Shown: positions 6,635-16,546 of the stretch, one piece after another
How the letters are laid out: every line of letters begins with the position of its first letter
Numbering within the stretch: position 1 is the stretch's first letter
DNA from: CADEFQ01 sp050185195
GTDB taxonomy: Bacteria > Pseudomonadota > Gammaproteobacteria > Steroidobacterales > Steroidobacteraceae
DNA: 64,000 nt
Direction: 5' to 3'
NCBI GenBank assembly: GCA_050185195.1
Contig: JBFWZQ010000007.1
Coordinates: 62,001-126,000, forward strand
Notes under the pieces: model-generated
What the model saw: only the letters and a program-made list of their open reading frames with translations
Told to the model about the DNA's origin: nothing
Databases searched by the model: none
Made by a program: the position numbers and the translations under genes

Positions 6635-8728
6635 ATGACTAGCGGGGGGAAGGTTTTCGGCTGGGGCATCGCGCTGGCGTTCGCGTTCGTCGCCCCGTGG
6701 GCGCAGGCGCGCGAGCCGGCCCGCATCCTGTACCTCGAGCCGGCCCGCGCACTGCAGGCGAGGCACGTGCAGGGCACCCCGCGCGAGGAACTTTCCTTCG
6801 AGGCCTTCGGCAAGCGCTTCGACCTGCAGCTCGAGACGAACCCGCGCCTCGCGGCCGCCATTCCCGCAACACGTCCCGATCTCGCGGTGCTCGAGGGCCG
6901 CATCGCGGGCCTGCCGGGCTCCTGGGCGCGCCTCACGCGCACCCGCCGGGGACTCAGCGGGCTGATCGCGGATGGCCGCGAGATCTACGCGGTCGAACCC
7001 GCGGGCGAGATCGCGGCGCTCGCGGACGCGGCGCTCACGCCGCCGAGCGCCGGCACGGTCGTGTACCGCCTGGCCGACGCGCTGGTCGATCCGCAGGCGG
7101 TCAGTTGCGGCGTCGTGGCCGACGGCAAGCCGACGAGCGCGCTGGCCCTCTACAAGGCCCTCGGCGCCGAACTCGCGCCGCTTGCCGCGACGGTCGCCGA
7201 CCGCCAGCTCGATGTCGCGGCGGTCGCCGACTACGAGCTCTACCAGGCCCATGGCGCCGCGACGATCGACTTCCTGCTCGCGCGCCTGAACGCCGTCGAC
7301 GGCATCTTTGCCGCGCAGGTGGGCATCCGCATCCACGTGGGCACGGCGTTCGTCTACACGACCGATCAGGATCCCTTCACCGCGACGGCCGCGCCCGACC
7401 TGCTGCAGCAGCTCGCCGGCTATCGCCGCACCACCATCGCCTCGCAACGCCTCGGCCTCACGCACCTGATGACCGGTCGCGAGCTCGACGACACCACCGT
7501 CGGCATCGCCTACCTCGACACGGTCTGCTCGCTGCAATCGGCCAGCCTGACCGAAGCGCGCCCGGGCAAACTGAGCGCCGCGCTCGTGTCGCTCGTCGCC
7601 GCGCACGAGATCGGCCACAACTTCGGCGCGCCGCACGACGGGGAGGCCGGCAAGGCCTGTGCGGCGACGAACCCGAACGCCTTCCTGATGGCGCCGACCC
7701 TGTCGACGGCCAATTCGCAGTTCTCGCAGTGCAGCCTCGGCGAGATCGCGCGGCGGGTCGCGGCCGCCCAGTGCCTCACCGCCGTCGACCAGGTCGACGT
7801 CGAGATCGTCGCGCCGGTCGCGGTCGCTCGCCACGGCATCGGCGTCAACTACTCACTCACCTTCAACGTGCGTTCGCTGGGCACGCGCGACGCCGCGTCG
7901 ACCCTCGCGCGCTTCGCCATCCCGGCGGGCTCGACGCTCGAAGCGGTGAATGCCGCGGGCGGCACCTGCACGGTGAGCGGCAGCCAGGCGAGCTGCAGCC
8001 TCGGCACACTGCCCTCCGGCGCCGCGCGCACCCTCACGCTGTCGCTCACCGGGAATGTCATCGGCACCGAAACGCTCTTCGCCGACGTGATGGCATTCGA
8101 CGACGGTGCACCCGCCAACGACACCGCGTCGGTCGAAATCGCGACGGCGCCGCTCGCCGATCTCGCGACGTCCGTGAGCGTGGCGCCCGCCAGCCTCGCG
8201 ACGGGGGCCGAAGCGCGTTACACGGTCACGGTGGCGAACAAGGGGCCGAGCGTCACCTCCGACGCGCGCCTGTCGATCGATGTGCCCACGGGACTTGCGG
8301 TCACCGCCGTCGATGCGGGCGGCCTCGCCTGCACGGTGAGCGCGAACAGCATTGCCTGCGACCCGCAGCTGATCGCGGTGGGCGACACCCGCACGGTGCG
8401 CCTGACCGTACGGGCCGACGCGAGCGGCGCCTTCACGGTCACGGCGGTGGCGCTCACGGCCGCGATCGATCCCGAGGGTGCGAACAACGCCGCGAGCGCG
8501 CTCCTCACGGTCACGGCCCCGCCGGGCGGCGGGCCGGTCACGCCGCCACCGCCACCCCCTCCCACCAGCGACGCCAGCAGCGGCGGCGGTGGAGGCGGCA
8601 GTTTCCCGGCAATGCTGCTCGTCGCGCTCGCGCTCGCGCTCGCGGCCCGCGCCGCTCAGCCGATGACGACGAGCAGGTCCTTCGCGTCGACGGCCAGGCC
8701 CGGGCGCGCCAGCACTTCGGCGACCTGA
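6635..8728 (+). CDS. Secreted metzincin metalloprotease with DUF11-type repeats and GlyGly-CTERM-like tail
   Basis: A 697-residue exported protein. A signal peptide ends near residue 26 (FAFVAPWAQAREP). The catalytic domain has the reprolysin/metzincin zinc motif HEIGHNFGAPHD, with ligands His324, His328 and His334 and catalytic Glu325, followed by a methionine turn in NAFLMAPTL. Two DUF11/CARDB-like beta domains follow (about 385-640), then a proline run, six glycines and a hydrophobic helix SFPAMLLVALALALAARAA. That Gly-run plus helix resembles the GlyGly-CTERM signal cleaved by rhombosortase. A 24-residue extension after the helix overlaps the convergent pyc gene by 73 bases and looks unlike a normal sorting tail. 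A GATAAT box sits 8 bases before the ATG. Confidence 0.8.
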   Translation: MTSGGKVFGWGIALAFAFVAPWAQAREPARILYLEPARALQARHVQGTPREELSFEAFGKRFDLQLETNPRLAAAIPATRPDLAVLEGRIAGLPGSWARLTRTRRGLSGLIADGREIYAVEPAGEIAALADAALTPPSAGTVVYRLADALVDPQAVSCGVVADGKPTSALALYKALGAELAPLAATVADRQLDVAAVADYELYQAHGAATIDFLLARLNAVDGIFAAQVGIRIHVGTAFVYTTDQDPFTATAAPDLLQQLAGYRRTTIASQRLGLTHLMTGRELDDTTVGIAYLDTVCSLQSASLTEARPGKLSAALVSLVAAHEIGHNFGAPHDGEAGKACAATNPNAFLMAPTLSTANSQFSQCSLGEIARRVAAAQCLTAVDQVDVEIVAPVAVARHGIGVNYSLTFNVRSLGTRDAASTLARFAIPAGSTLEAVNAAGGTCTVSGSQASCSLGTLPSGAARTLTLSLTGNVIGTETLFADVMAFDDGAPANDTASVEIATAPLADLATSVSVAPASLATGAEARYTVTVANKGPSVTSDARLSIDVPTGLAVTAVDAGGLACTVSANSIACDPQLIAVGDTRTVRLTVRADASGAFTVTAVALTAAIDPEGANNAASALLTVTAPPGGGPVTPPPPPPPTSDASSGGGGGGSFPAMLLVALALALAARAAQPMTTSRSFASTARPGRASTSAT

Positions 8729-11700
8729 CCGTCCTGCTCGGCCCGCACGGCCGTTTCCATCTTCATCGCCTCGAGCGTCACGACGACATCGCCGCGCGCG
8801 ACCTGCTGGCCGACCGCGACGGCGACGGTTGCGACACTGCCCGGCATCGGCGCACCGACGTGTTTCGGATTGCCGGGCTCGGCCTTGCGCTGCGGCGGGC
8901 GGCGCGCCACCTGGCTCCGGTCGGCGATCCGCACCGCGCGGGGCTGGCCGTTCAACTCGAAGAATACGGTGCGCGTGCCGTCGTCGTGCGCCTCGCTCAC
9001 GGCGACGTAGGTGACGATCAGCGTCTTGCCGCGCTCGAGGTCGATGCTGATCTCCTGCCCCGGCTCCATGCCGTAGAAGAAGGCCGGCGTCGGCAGGCGG
9101 CCCATGTCGCCGTACGCGGCGCGATCCTTCGCGTAGTCGAGGAACACGCGCGGGTACATGAGGTAGGACGCGAGCTGGCCGTCGGTGACTTCGTGGCCGA
9201 TCTTCCGTGCGACCTCGCGGCGGGTCGCCTCGAGGTCGACCGGCGGCAGCACCTCGCCGGGCCTCACGGTGAGCGGCGCGGCGCCGTTCAGCACCTTCGC
9301 CTGCAGCGCCTTCGGGAAGCCGCCCACGGGCTGGCCGATGTCGCCGCGCATCAGCTGCACGACGGACTCCGGGAACGCGATCTGCGTCGCCGGGTCCTCG
9401 ACCTGCGCGCGGCTGAGCCCGCTCGTGACCATCATGATCGCCATGTCGCCGACGACCTTCGAGGTCGGCGTCACCTTCACGATGTCGCCGAACATCTCGT
9501 TGACGTCGGCATAGGCCTGCGCGACTTCCGGCCAGCGGGCCTCGTCGATGCCAAGGGCGCGCGCCTGCTCGCGCAGGTTCGTGTACTGCCCGCCCGGCAT
9601 GCCGTGCACATAGACCTCGGAGGCGCCCGAGCGGATGTCGCTCTCGAAGGCGGCGTAACCCTGGCGCACCTGTTCCCAGTAAGACGAGAGCTTGCGCAGG
9701 TTCGCCGTGTCGATGCCGGGGTCGCGTTCGCCGTGGCGCAGCGCCTCGGCGATCGAGCCGAGGTTCGGCTGCGAGGTGAGCCCGCTCATCGCATCGATCG
9801 CGCCGTCGATGGCATCGCAGCCGGCCTCCGCGGCCGCGAGCACGCTGGCGGCCGAGATGCCGCTGGTGTCATGCGTGTGGAAATGCAGCGGCAGGCCGGT
9901 CTCGGCCTTGAGTGCCGTGACGAGGGCACGCGCCGCCGCCGGGCGGCACAGGCCCGCCATGTCCTTGATGCCGATGATGTGCGCGCCCGCGGCCTTGAGT
10001 TCGCGCGCGAGCTTCACGTAGTAGTCGAGCGTGTATTTCTTCTCGCGCGGATCGGAAAGATTGCCCGTGTAGCAGATCGCCGCTTCGCACAGCCGGCCGC
10101 TCTCGCGCACCGCATCCATCGCGACGCGCATGTTCTCCACCCAGTTGAGCGAATCGAACACGCGGAACACGTCGACGCCGCTGTTCGCGGCCTGCCGCAC
10201 GAAGTAACGGACGACGTTGTCCGGATAGTTCGCATAACCGACCGCGTTCGCCGAGCGCAGCAGCATCTGCAGCAGCAGGTTCGGCATCCCCTCGCGAAAC
10301 TGCGCGAGGCGTTCCCACGGGTCTTCCTTCAGGAAGCGCATCGCGACGTCGAAGGTGGCGCCGCCCCAGCATTCCACCGAGAACAGCTGCGGCAACAGCT
10401 GCGCGTAATACGGGGCGATCGCCGCCATGTCGATCGTGCGCATGCGCGTCGCGAGCAGCGACTGGTGCGCATCGCGCATCGTGGTGTCGGTCAGCAGCAC
10501 GCGCCGCTCGGCAAGCATCCACTGCGCGAATTTCTCGGGCCCGAGCTCGTCGAGCTTCTGCTTCGTGCCCGCGGGCGGCGCCGGCTTGAGCGCCACCTTC
10601 GGCAGCCGCGCGAGCCCGAGCCGCGCGGGGCGCGGGCGCGCTTTCGTCTCGGGATTGCCGTTGACGATGGTCTCGGCGAGGTAGGTGAGCATGCGCGTCG
10701 CACGGTCGCGCTTGCGCGGAAAGCGGAACAGCTCCGGCGTCGTGTCGATGAAGCGGGTGGTGTACTCGCCCGTCGCGAACGCCGGATGCGTGATCACCTG
10801 GTCGAGGAAGCGCAGGTTCGTGACGACGCCGCGGATGCGAAACTCCCACAGCGCGCGGTGCATGCGCGCCGAGGTCTCTTCCGCCGTGGGCGCCCAGGCC
10901 GTCACCTTGACGAGCAGCGAGTCGTAGGAGCGCGTGATGATGGCGCCCGTGTAGGCGGTGCCCGCATCGAGCCGGATGCCGAAGCCCGCGGGGCTGCGAT
11001 AGGCCGTGACCCGGCCGTAGTCCGGGATGAAACCGTTCTCGGGGTCTTCGGTCGTGATGCGGCATTGCAGGGCATGCGCCATCACCCGGATCCCGTCCTG
11101 GGGTGGCACGCCGCTCTCCGGCGTGCCGATGCGCGCACCCGCGGCGATGTGGATCTGCGCCTTGACGATGTCGATGCCCGTCGCGCATTCGGTCACGGTG
11201 TGCTCGACCTGGATGCGCGGGTTCACCTCGATGAAATAGAACCGGCCGCTGTCCGCGTCCTGCAGGAACTCGACGGTGCCGGCGTTCAGGTACTGCACCG
11301 CCCGCCCGATCGCGAGCCCCGCTTCGCACAGCGCGGCACGCTGCGCATCGGACAGGAACACGGCCGGCGCCCGTTCGACCACCTTCTGGTTGCGCCGCTG
11401 CACGGTGCAGTCGCGCTCGAAGAGGTGCACGAGGTTGCCGTGGCGGTCGCCGAGGATCTGCACCTCGAGGTGGCGCGCGTGGCGCACCAGCTTCTCGAGG
11501 TAGACCTCGTCGTTGCCGAACGCCGCCTGTGCCTCGCGCCGCGCGACCGGCAGCAGCTCGGCGAGTTGCGCGTCGCTCTCGATGATGCGCATGCCGCGAC
11601 CGCCCCCGCCCCAGCTCGCCTTGAGCATGACCGGGTAGCCCACCTCGCGCGCGAGCGCCTGCGCAGTCTCGATGTCCGCGGGCAGCGGCGGCGTCGCCGG

Positions 11701-12114
11701 CATCACGGGCACGCCCGCCGCGACCGCCGCGTTGCGCGCGGAAACCTTGTTGCCGAGCGTACGCATGATCGCGGGGGTGGGTCCGACGAAGATCACGCCA
11801 TCGCGTTCGCAGGCCTCCGCGAAGTCCGGGTTCTCGGACAGGAAACCGTAGCCGGGATGGATCGCGTCGGCGTGCGCCTCGCGCGCGATGCGCAACACGT
11901 CCTCGATGTCGAGGTACGCCTCCACCGGCCCCTTGCCGCGACCGACGAGGTAGGCCTCGTCCGCCTTGGTCCGGTGCAACGAGAAGCGGTCCTCGCGCGA
12001 ATAGATCGCGATGGTGCGAATGCCGAGCTCGGTGGCGGCCCGCATGACGCGGATCGCGATCTCGCCCCGATTCGCGACCAGCAGGCTGCGAATGCGTTTT
12101 TCCCGGATGGCCAC
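8656..12114 (-). CDS. pyc: Pyruvate carboxylase, single-chain
   Basis: A 1152-residue multidomain enzyme making oxaloacetate from pyruvate, bicarbonate and ATP (anaplerosis, gluconeogenesis). In order: biotin carboxylase domain (residues 1-460; LLVANRGEIAIRVMRAA at the N-terminus, glycine-rich ATP loop SWGGGGRGMR, signature FIEVNPRIQVEHTVTE), carboxyltransferase of the HMGL type (about 535-800; LLTDTTMRDAHQSLLATR, and the metal-binding HFHTHDTSG), PYC/OADA domain, and a C-terminal biotinyl domain with EAMKMETAV, where Lys1118 is the biotinylation site 34 residues from the end. Length matches the usual 1150. It is alone on its strand; the promoter should lie in the 120-base gap shared with the divergent iaaA. 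Confidence 0.97.
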   Translation of the reverse strand: MAIREKRIRSLLVANRGEIAIRVMRAATELGIRTIAIYSREDRFSLHRTKADEAYLVGRGKGPVEAYLDIEDVLRIAREAHADAIHPGYGFLSENPDFAEACERDGVIFVGPTPAIMRTLGNKVSARNAAVAAGVPVMPATPPLPADIETAQALAREVGYPVMLKASWGGGGRGMRIIESDAQLAELLPVARREAQAAFGNDEVYLEKLVRHARHLEVQILGDRHGNLVHLFERDCTVQRRNQKVVERAPAVFLSDAQRAALCEAGLAIGRAVQYLNAGTVEFLQDADSGRFYFIEVNPRIQVEHTVTECATGIDIVKAQIHIAAGARIGTPESGVPPQDGIRVMAHALQCRITTEDPENGFIPDYGRVTAYRSPAGFGIRLDAGTAYTGAIITRSYDSLLVKVTAWAPTAEETSARMHRALWEFRIRGVVTNLRFLDQVITHPAFATGEYTTRFIDTTPELFRFPRKRDRATRMLTYLAETIVNGNPETKARPRPARLGLARLPKVALKPAPPAGTKQKLDELGPEKFAQWMLAERRVLLTDTTMRDAHQSLLATRMRTIDMAAIAPYYAQLLPQLFSVECWGGATFDVAMRFLKEDPWERLAQFREGMPNLLLQMLLRSANAVGYANYPDNVVRYFVRQAANSGVDVFRVFDSLNWVENMRVAMDAVRESGRLCEAAICYTGNLSDPREKKYTLDYYVKLARELKAAGAHIIGIKDMAGLCRPAAARALVTALKAETGLPLHFHTHDTSGISAASVLAAAEAGCDAIDGAIDAMSGLTSQPNLGSIAEALRHGERDPGIDTANLRKLSSYWEQVRQGYAAFESDIRSGASEVYVHGMPGGQYTNLREQARALGIDEARWPEVAQAYADVNEMFGDIVKVTPTSKVVGDMAIMMVTSGLSRAQVEDPATQIAFPESVVQLMRGDIGQPVGGFPKALQAKVLNGAAPLTVRPGEVLPPVDLEATRREVARKIGHEVTDGQLASYLMYPRVFLDYAKDRAAYGDMGRLPTPAFFYGMEPGQEISIDLERGKTLIVTYVAVSEAHDDGTRTVFFELNGQPRAVRIADRSQVARRPPQRKAEPGNPKHVGAPMPGSVATVAVAVGQQVARGDVVVTLEAMKMETAVRAEQDGQVAEVLARPGLAVDAKDLLVVIG

Positions 12115-12234
12115 GAAACCTGCCTGAATAGCTGTTGGGAACGGTGCCCGCGGCGCTGGCGGGCGGCCAGGGCGGGCCCGCCCGATGATAGCCGCGGGAA
12201 GCGCCGACTGTCGCGCCTCGGTAAACTCTTACCC

Positions 12235-13152
12235 ATGCACTCCATCGCCATCCACGGGGGCGCCGGCACGCTGCCGCGCGCCGACATGACCCCCGGGCAG
12301 GAAAGCGCCTACCGGGCCGGCCTCGCAGCGGCGCTCGACGCCGGCTTCGCGGTGCTCGACCGCGGGGGCAGCAGCCTCGATGCGGTCACCGCCGCGGTGC
12401 GGATACTCGAGGACGACCCCCTCTTCAACGCCGGCCGCGGCGCGGTGCTTACCCACGAGGGCACGGTTGAGCTCGACGCGTCGATCATGGAAGGCCGGGG
12501 CCTCGCGGCCGGCGCGATCGCGGGCGTCTCGCACGTGCGCAACCCGATCGGGCTCGCGCGCGCCGTGATGGAGCACTCGCCCCACGTGATGCTGATCGGC
12601 GCGGGCGCCGAGGAGTTCGCGCACGCACGCGGCCTCGAACTCGTGCCGAACGACTACTTCAGGACGGAGATACGCAAGGCGCAGTTGCGCCGCGTGCTGG
12701 TCGGCGACACGCGCCCCGCCAACGAATTGTCCGCGCTCGGCACCGTGGGCGCCGTCGCCCGCGACAGCGCGGGCAATCTCGCCGCCGCCACCTCGACGGG
12801 TGGCATGACCGGCAAGCGTTACGGCCGCGTCGGCGACACACCGATCATCGGCGCGGGCACCTACGCAGACAACCGCAGTGGCGCGGTCTCGGCGACCGGC
12901 CACGGCGAGTTCTTCATCCGCACGGCCGTGGCGCACGACATCTGCGCGCGCGTCGCCTACGGCGGCGCGACGCTGCAGGCGGCCGCCGACGCGGTGGTGA
13001 TGGACCGCCTCGCGAAGATGGGCGGCGAAGGCGGCATCATCGCGGTCGGCGCCGACGGGCAGATCGTGATGAGCTTCAACAGCGAGGGCATGTTCCGCGG
13101 CGCGCGCTCCTCGAGCGGACAACGGGAGATTTCGATCTACCGCGACCGCTAG
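12235..13152 (+). CDS. iaaA: Isoaspartyl peptidase / L-asparaginase (Ntn-hydrolase)
   Basis: A 305-residue plant-type asparaginase that removes isoaspartyl residues from peptides and hydrolyses L-asparagine. It is an Ntn hydrolase: the precursor is autocleaved before Thr170 in ELSALGTVGAVARD, and that Thr becomes the nucleophile. The following AAATSTGGMTGKRYGRVGD and IIGAGTYADN are the family signatures for substrate binding. The N-terminal IAIHGGAGTLPRADM is also typical. The start is ATG 12235; the same frame is open for several kilobases upstream, but only as antisense to pyc. A TAAACT sequence 8 bases before the start may be part of the promoter. Confidence 0.93.
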   Translation: MHSIAIHGGAGTLPRADMTPGQESAYRAGLAAALDAGFAVLDRGGSSLDAVTAAVRILEDDPLFNAGRGAVLTHEGTVELDASIMEGRGLAAGAIAGVSHVRNPIGLARAVMEHSPHVMLIGAGAEEFAHARGLELVPNDYFRTEIRKAQLRRVLVGDTRPANELSALGTVGAVARDSAGNLAAATSTGGMTGKRYGRVGDTPIIGAGTYADNRSGAVSATGHGEFFIRTAVAHDICARVAYGGATLQAAADAVVMDRLAKMGGEGGIIAVGADGQIVMSFNSEGMFRGARSSSGQREISIYRDR

Positions 13153-13206
13153 TGGCATGATGCAATGCGGTAGCGGCTGGAACAGCCGCTATGGGGGCCC
13201 ATCGGC

Positions 13207-16200
13207 ATGCAGGGACTGGCGGCAGGCGGGAAGGGGGTAGCGGGCCGGGCGACACGGCGCGCGGCCTGCGCCTGTGTGTTCTGGGCGCTGTGCGCCCTCG
13301 CTTCGGCGGCGGCCCCGGCCGACCCCGCCGCGCCGAAACTCATCCGCGTGGCCTCCGACGGCAGCTACCCACCCTACATCTTCGTGGACGCGGACGGCGC
13401 GGTGCGCGGTTATGAAGCGGACATGTGGCGCCTGTTCGAAGCCCACACCGGCATCCGCGTCGAGTTCATGCCGACGGGCTGGGCCGCCGCCATGCAGAAC
13501 CTGCGCGACGGGCGCGCCGACATCCTCGACCTGATCTACCACACGCCCTCGCGCGAGGCGCAGTTCGATTTCAGCGAGCCCTACGCCTCGGTCCCGAACG
13601 GCGTCTACGTGGATCGCCGCATTCGCGGCGTGCGCGACGTGGCGTCGCTGCGCGGCTTTCCCGTCGGCGTGCAGCGCGAGGATGCCTGCGCGGAGAAACT
13701 GCGGGCAGCGGGCTTTACGGACCTGCGTTTCTATCCCGACTACCAGGACATCATCCAGGCGGCGCTGCACGACGACCTGCGCATCTTCTGCATGGACGAA
13801 AACGCCGCCAGCTACTACTTGTATCGTGAATCGGCGCTCGACCGGTTCAGCCAGGCGTTCGTGCTGTTCACCGGCGAGCTGCATCGCGCAGTGCGCAAGG
13901 GCGACGGCCCCCTGCTGCAGGTCGTGGAGCAGGGCATGGCGCAGGTCACGCCGGCCGAGCGGGCGCTGCTGCACGAACAATGGCTCGAGCAGCCGTTCGT
14001 GCTGCGGCCCTACCTGCGCACTGCCCAGATCGTGCTCGCGGCCGCTGCCGTCGTCATCGCGCTGATGCTGCTGTGGGTCTGGCTGCTGCGCCGGACCGTG
14101 GCCCGCCATACGCACGCCCTGCGCGAGGAGCAGGGCAAGCTGCGGGCGTTGTTCGACGCGAGCCCCGACGGCATGTGGGTGAAGGACCGCGCCGGCGTGC
14201 ACCTCGAATGCAACGACCGCACGAGCGGCCTGTTCCCGTTCAGTCGCGAGCAACTGCTTGGGGCCACGGACGCGCAACTGTTCGACGCGCAGACGGCCGC
14301 GATGATCCGCGGGTGGGACGAGGACGTGATGCGGCACGAACGGCCGCGCACCGTCCTCTTCCCGTTCGCCCAGGCAGGCGGCGGAACCCGACAGGTCGAA
14401 ATCGTCAAGGTGCCGCTGTACGCCCCCGACGGTTCGGTGCGCGGCGTACTGAGCGTGGGCCGCGACATCACGGCACGCCTGCAGGTCGAGGAACGCGCGC
14501 ACCTCTGGGCGCACGCCTTCCGGCACGCCGCATTCGGCGTGGAGATCTGCGACCTGCGCACCCGGCGCATCATCGAGGTCAACCCGGCCTTCGCCCGCGA
14601 CCACGGTTATACCGTGGAGGAAATGGCCGGCATGCCGATCGACGCGCTGTATGCGGACGAGCAGGTCGCCAGGGAAACCGCGAATGCCGGCTCGCCCGAG
14701 GAGCGCCAGGCCCACCTGATCGTGGAAAGCGAGCACGTCACGCGCGACGGGAGGCGCTTCCCGGTGCTGCTCGACTGCTCGGTGTTCAACGACGCCGATG
14801 GCAACCCGCACACCGCCCTCGTCTACGTGCAGGACATGACGGCGCGCAAGCACGCGCAGGACGAACTGCGCCTCGCGGCCGTCGCCTTCGAGAGCCAGGA
14901 CGCGCTGCTGGTGCTGGCTCCCGACGGCACGATCCAGCGGGTCAACGAGGCCTTCACCTTGCTCACCGGCTTTCAGCCCCACGAGGTCATCGGCCGATCG
15001 TCGGCACTGCTCGGCTCGCCTGTCCACGACCAGGCACCCCTGGAGGACCTGTTCGAGCGGGTGCGCGACCGGGGCATCTGGCAGGGCGAACGCTGGGTCC
15101 GCGTGAACCCGGGGCAGTCGCGGGTGGTGCGCAGCACCCTGTCGGCCGTGCTGGATAAGGCGGGCCAGGTTTCGAACTACGTGCTCGCGATGGTCGATCT
15201 CACCAATGAGCGCGATGCTCGCGCCCGGGTCGACCAGATGACCTATTTCGATGCGCTGACCGACTTGCCCAACCGCAACTTCCTGCTCGGCCACCTCTCG
15301 CAGTTGCTCGGTGCGAACGGTTTTCGCGGCGGGGCGCTGCTGCTGTTCGACCTCGATCGGTTCAAGTCGGTCAACGACCTGCGCGGGCACGCCGCCGGCG
15401 ACCGACTCCTGATCCTCGTGGCACGCCGCGCACGCGGCCTGATGGCCGGGGAGGACATGCTCTGCCGGTTCAATGGCGGCACGTTCGCCTGGCTGCTGCC
15501 CGGCGAGGGCGAGGGAGCGACCTTGCGGGCGGATCGCGCGCAGCAGGCCGCGGACCGGCTGCGCCGGGCGCTGCAGGAACCCTTCGACCTCGGCGACGAG
15601 ACGCCCGTGACCCTGTCGGTCAGCATCGGCTGGACCGAACTCGCGCCGGGCCCGAACTCGCCCGACCTGGTGTTGCGCGAGGCGGAACTGGCGATGTATC
15701 GCGCCAAGGCGGCCGGGCGCGACGAAGTCTTTCGCTACGAACCGGCCATGCAGGCTGAACTCGTGCAGCGCGAAGCGATGATCCAGGACCTGCGCCTTGC
15801 AATCGCGCAGGACAGCCTGCACCTGCACCTGCAGGCGCAGTTCGACCGGCGCGGCGCCATCGTCGGGGCGGAAGCGCTGCTGCGCTGGACGCGCCCGGAC
15901 GGCCAGCCCGTTTCACCGGGTGTGTTCATCCCGATCGCGGAGGAGAGCGGCCTAATCGTGCCACTCGGCGACTGGGTCCTGCGACGCGCCTGCGGGCAGC
16001 TCGCCGACTGGGCGCAGCATCCGCTGGCGAGGCGCCTGTCACTGGCCGTCAACGTCAGCGCGCGCCAGTTCACCCAGCCCGGGTTCGTCGACGGCGTGCG
16101 CGCCGCGCTGGCGCAGACGGGCGCCGACCCCTGGCGCCTGAAGCTCGAAGTGACCGAATCGATGATCATGGGCGACCTGTCGGCGGCGACGGCCAGGCTC

Positions 16201-16527
16201 ACCGAGCTGCGCGCGCTCGGCATCCGCATCGCACTCGACGACTTCGGCACCGGCTATTCGTCGCTGGCCTACCTGTCGCGCCTGCCGCTGGACCAGCTCA
16301 AGATCGACCAGTCCTTCGTCGCGCGGCTGCCCGACGACCCGAACGACACGATGGTCACGCAGAGCATCATCGGCATCGGCCACGGGCTCGGGCTCGAGGT
16401 GATCGCCGAGGGGGTGGAGACCGAGGCGCAATGGAAGCTGCTCATGGAGCAACGCTGCGATGCGTTCCAGGGGTTCCTGCTCGGCCGGCCGGTTCCGGGC
16501 GCGGAGTTCGAGGCAATCCTCGGCTGA
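13207..16527 (+). CDS. Membrane c-di-GMP phosphodiesterase: periplasmic SBP3, PAS repeats, degenerate GGDEF, EAL
   Basis: A 1106-residue sensor protein. Domains in order: signal sequence (1-38), periplasmic solute-binding domain of family 3 (about 43-260; RVASDGSYPPYIFVD), one transmembrane helix (about 271-296), three PAS domains (about 307-430, 433-550, 555-675), GGDEF (676-850) and EAL (855-1100). The GGDEF signature is replaced by NGGTF (756-760), so cyclase activity is probably lost. The EAL domain keeps EALLRW (889-894), LEVTES, DDFGTGYSS, KIDQSFV and AEGVET and should hydrolyse c-di-GMP. The SBP domain suggests that a small polar ligand, such as an amino acid, is sensed. It converges with a diguanylate cyclase gene. 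Confidence 0.92.
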   Translation: MQGLAAGGKGVAGRATRRAACACVFWALCALASAAAPADPAAPKLIRVASDGSYPPYIFVDADGAVRGYEADMWRLFEAHTGIRVEFMPTGWAAAMQNLRDGRADILDLIYHTPSREAQFDFSEPYASVPNGVYVDRRIRGVRDVASLRGFPVGVQREDACAEKLRAAGFTDLRFYPDYQDIIQAALHDDLRIFCMDENAASYYLYRESALDRFSQAFVLFTGELHRAVRKGDGPLLQVVEQGMAQVTPAERALLHEQWLEQPFVLRPYLRTAQIVLAAAAVVIALMLLWVWLLRRTVARHTHALREEQGKLRALFDASPDGMWVKDRAGVHLECNDRTSGLFPFSREQLLGATDAQLFDAQTAAMIRGWDEDVMRHERPRTVLFPFAQAGGGTRQVEIVKVPLYAPDGSVRGVLSVGRDITARLQVEERAHLWAHAFRHAAFGVEICDLRTRRIIEVNPAFARDHGYTVEEMAGMPIDALYADEQVARETANAGSPEERQAHLIVESEHVTRDGRRFPVLLDCSVFNDADGNPHTALVYVQDMTARKHAQDELRLAAVAFESQDALLVLAPDGTIQRVNEAFTLLTGFQPHEVIGRSSALLGSPVHDQAPLEDLFERVRDRGIWQGERWVRVNPGQSRVVRSTLSAVLDKAGQVSNYVLAMVDLTNERDARARVDQMTYFDALTDLPNRNFLLGHLSQLLGANGFRGGALLLFDLDRFKSVNDLRGHAAGDRLLILVARRARGLMAGEDMLCRFNGGTFAWLLPGEGEGATLRADRAQQAADRLRRALQEPFDLGDETPVTLSVSIGWTELAPGPNSPDLVLREAELAMYRAKAAGRDEVFRYEPAMQAELVQREAMIQDLRLAIAQDSLHLHLQAQFDRRGAIVGAEALLRWTRPDGQPVSPGVFIPIAEESGLIVPLGDWVLRRACGQLADWAQHPLARRLSLAVNVSARQFTQPGFVDGVRAALAQTGADPWRLKLEVTESMIMGDLSAATARLTELRALGIRIALDDFGTGYSSLAYLSRLPLDQLKIDQSFVARLPDDPNDTMVTQSIIGIGHGLGLEVIAEGVETEAQWKLLMEQRCDAFQGFLLGRPVPGAEFEAILG

Positions 16528-16546
16528 AGCGGCGCGCCAACGACGC

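Noticed and set aside
6697..13152. A plus-strand open frame of over 2100 codons
   Set aside because: Only its last 305 codons (from 12235) look like a protein; the rest is antisense to pyc and out of frame with the metalloprotease, with Arg/Ala/Pro-rich text typical of high-GC shadow frames.
13189..15828. A minus-strand open frame of 879 codons
   Set aside because: It is antisense to the EAL protein, whose domains are unmistakable, and has no recognisable domain itself.
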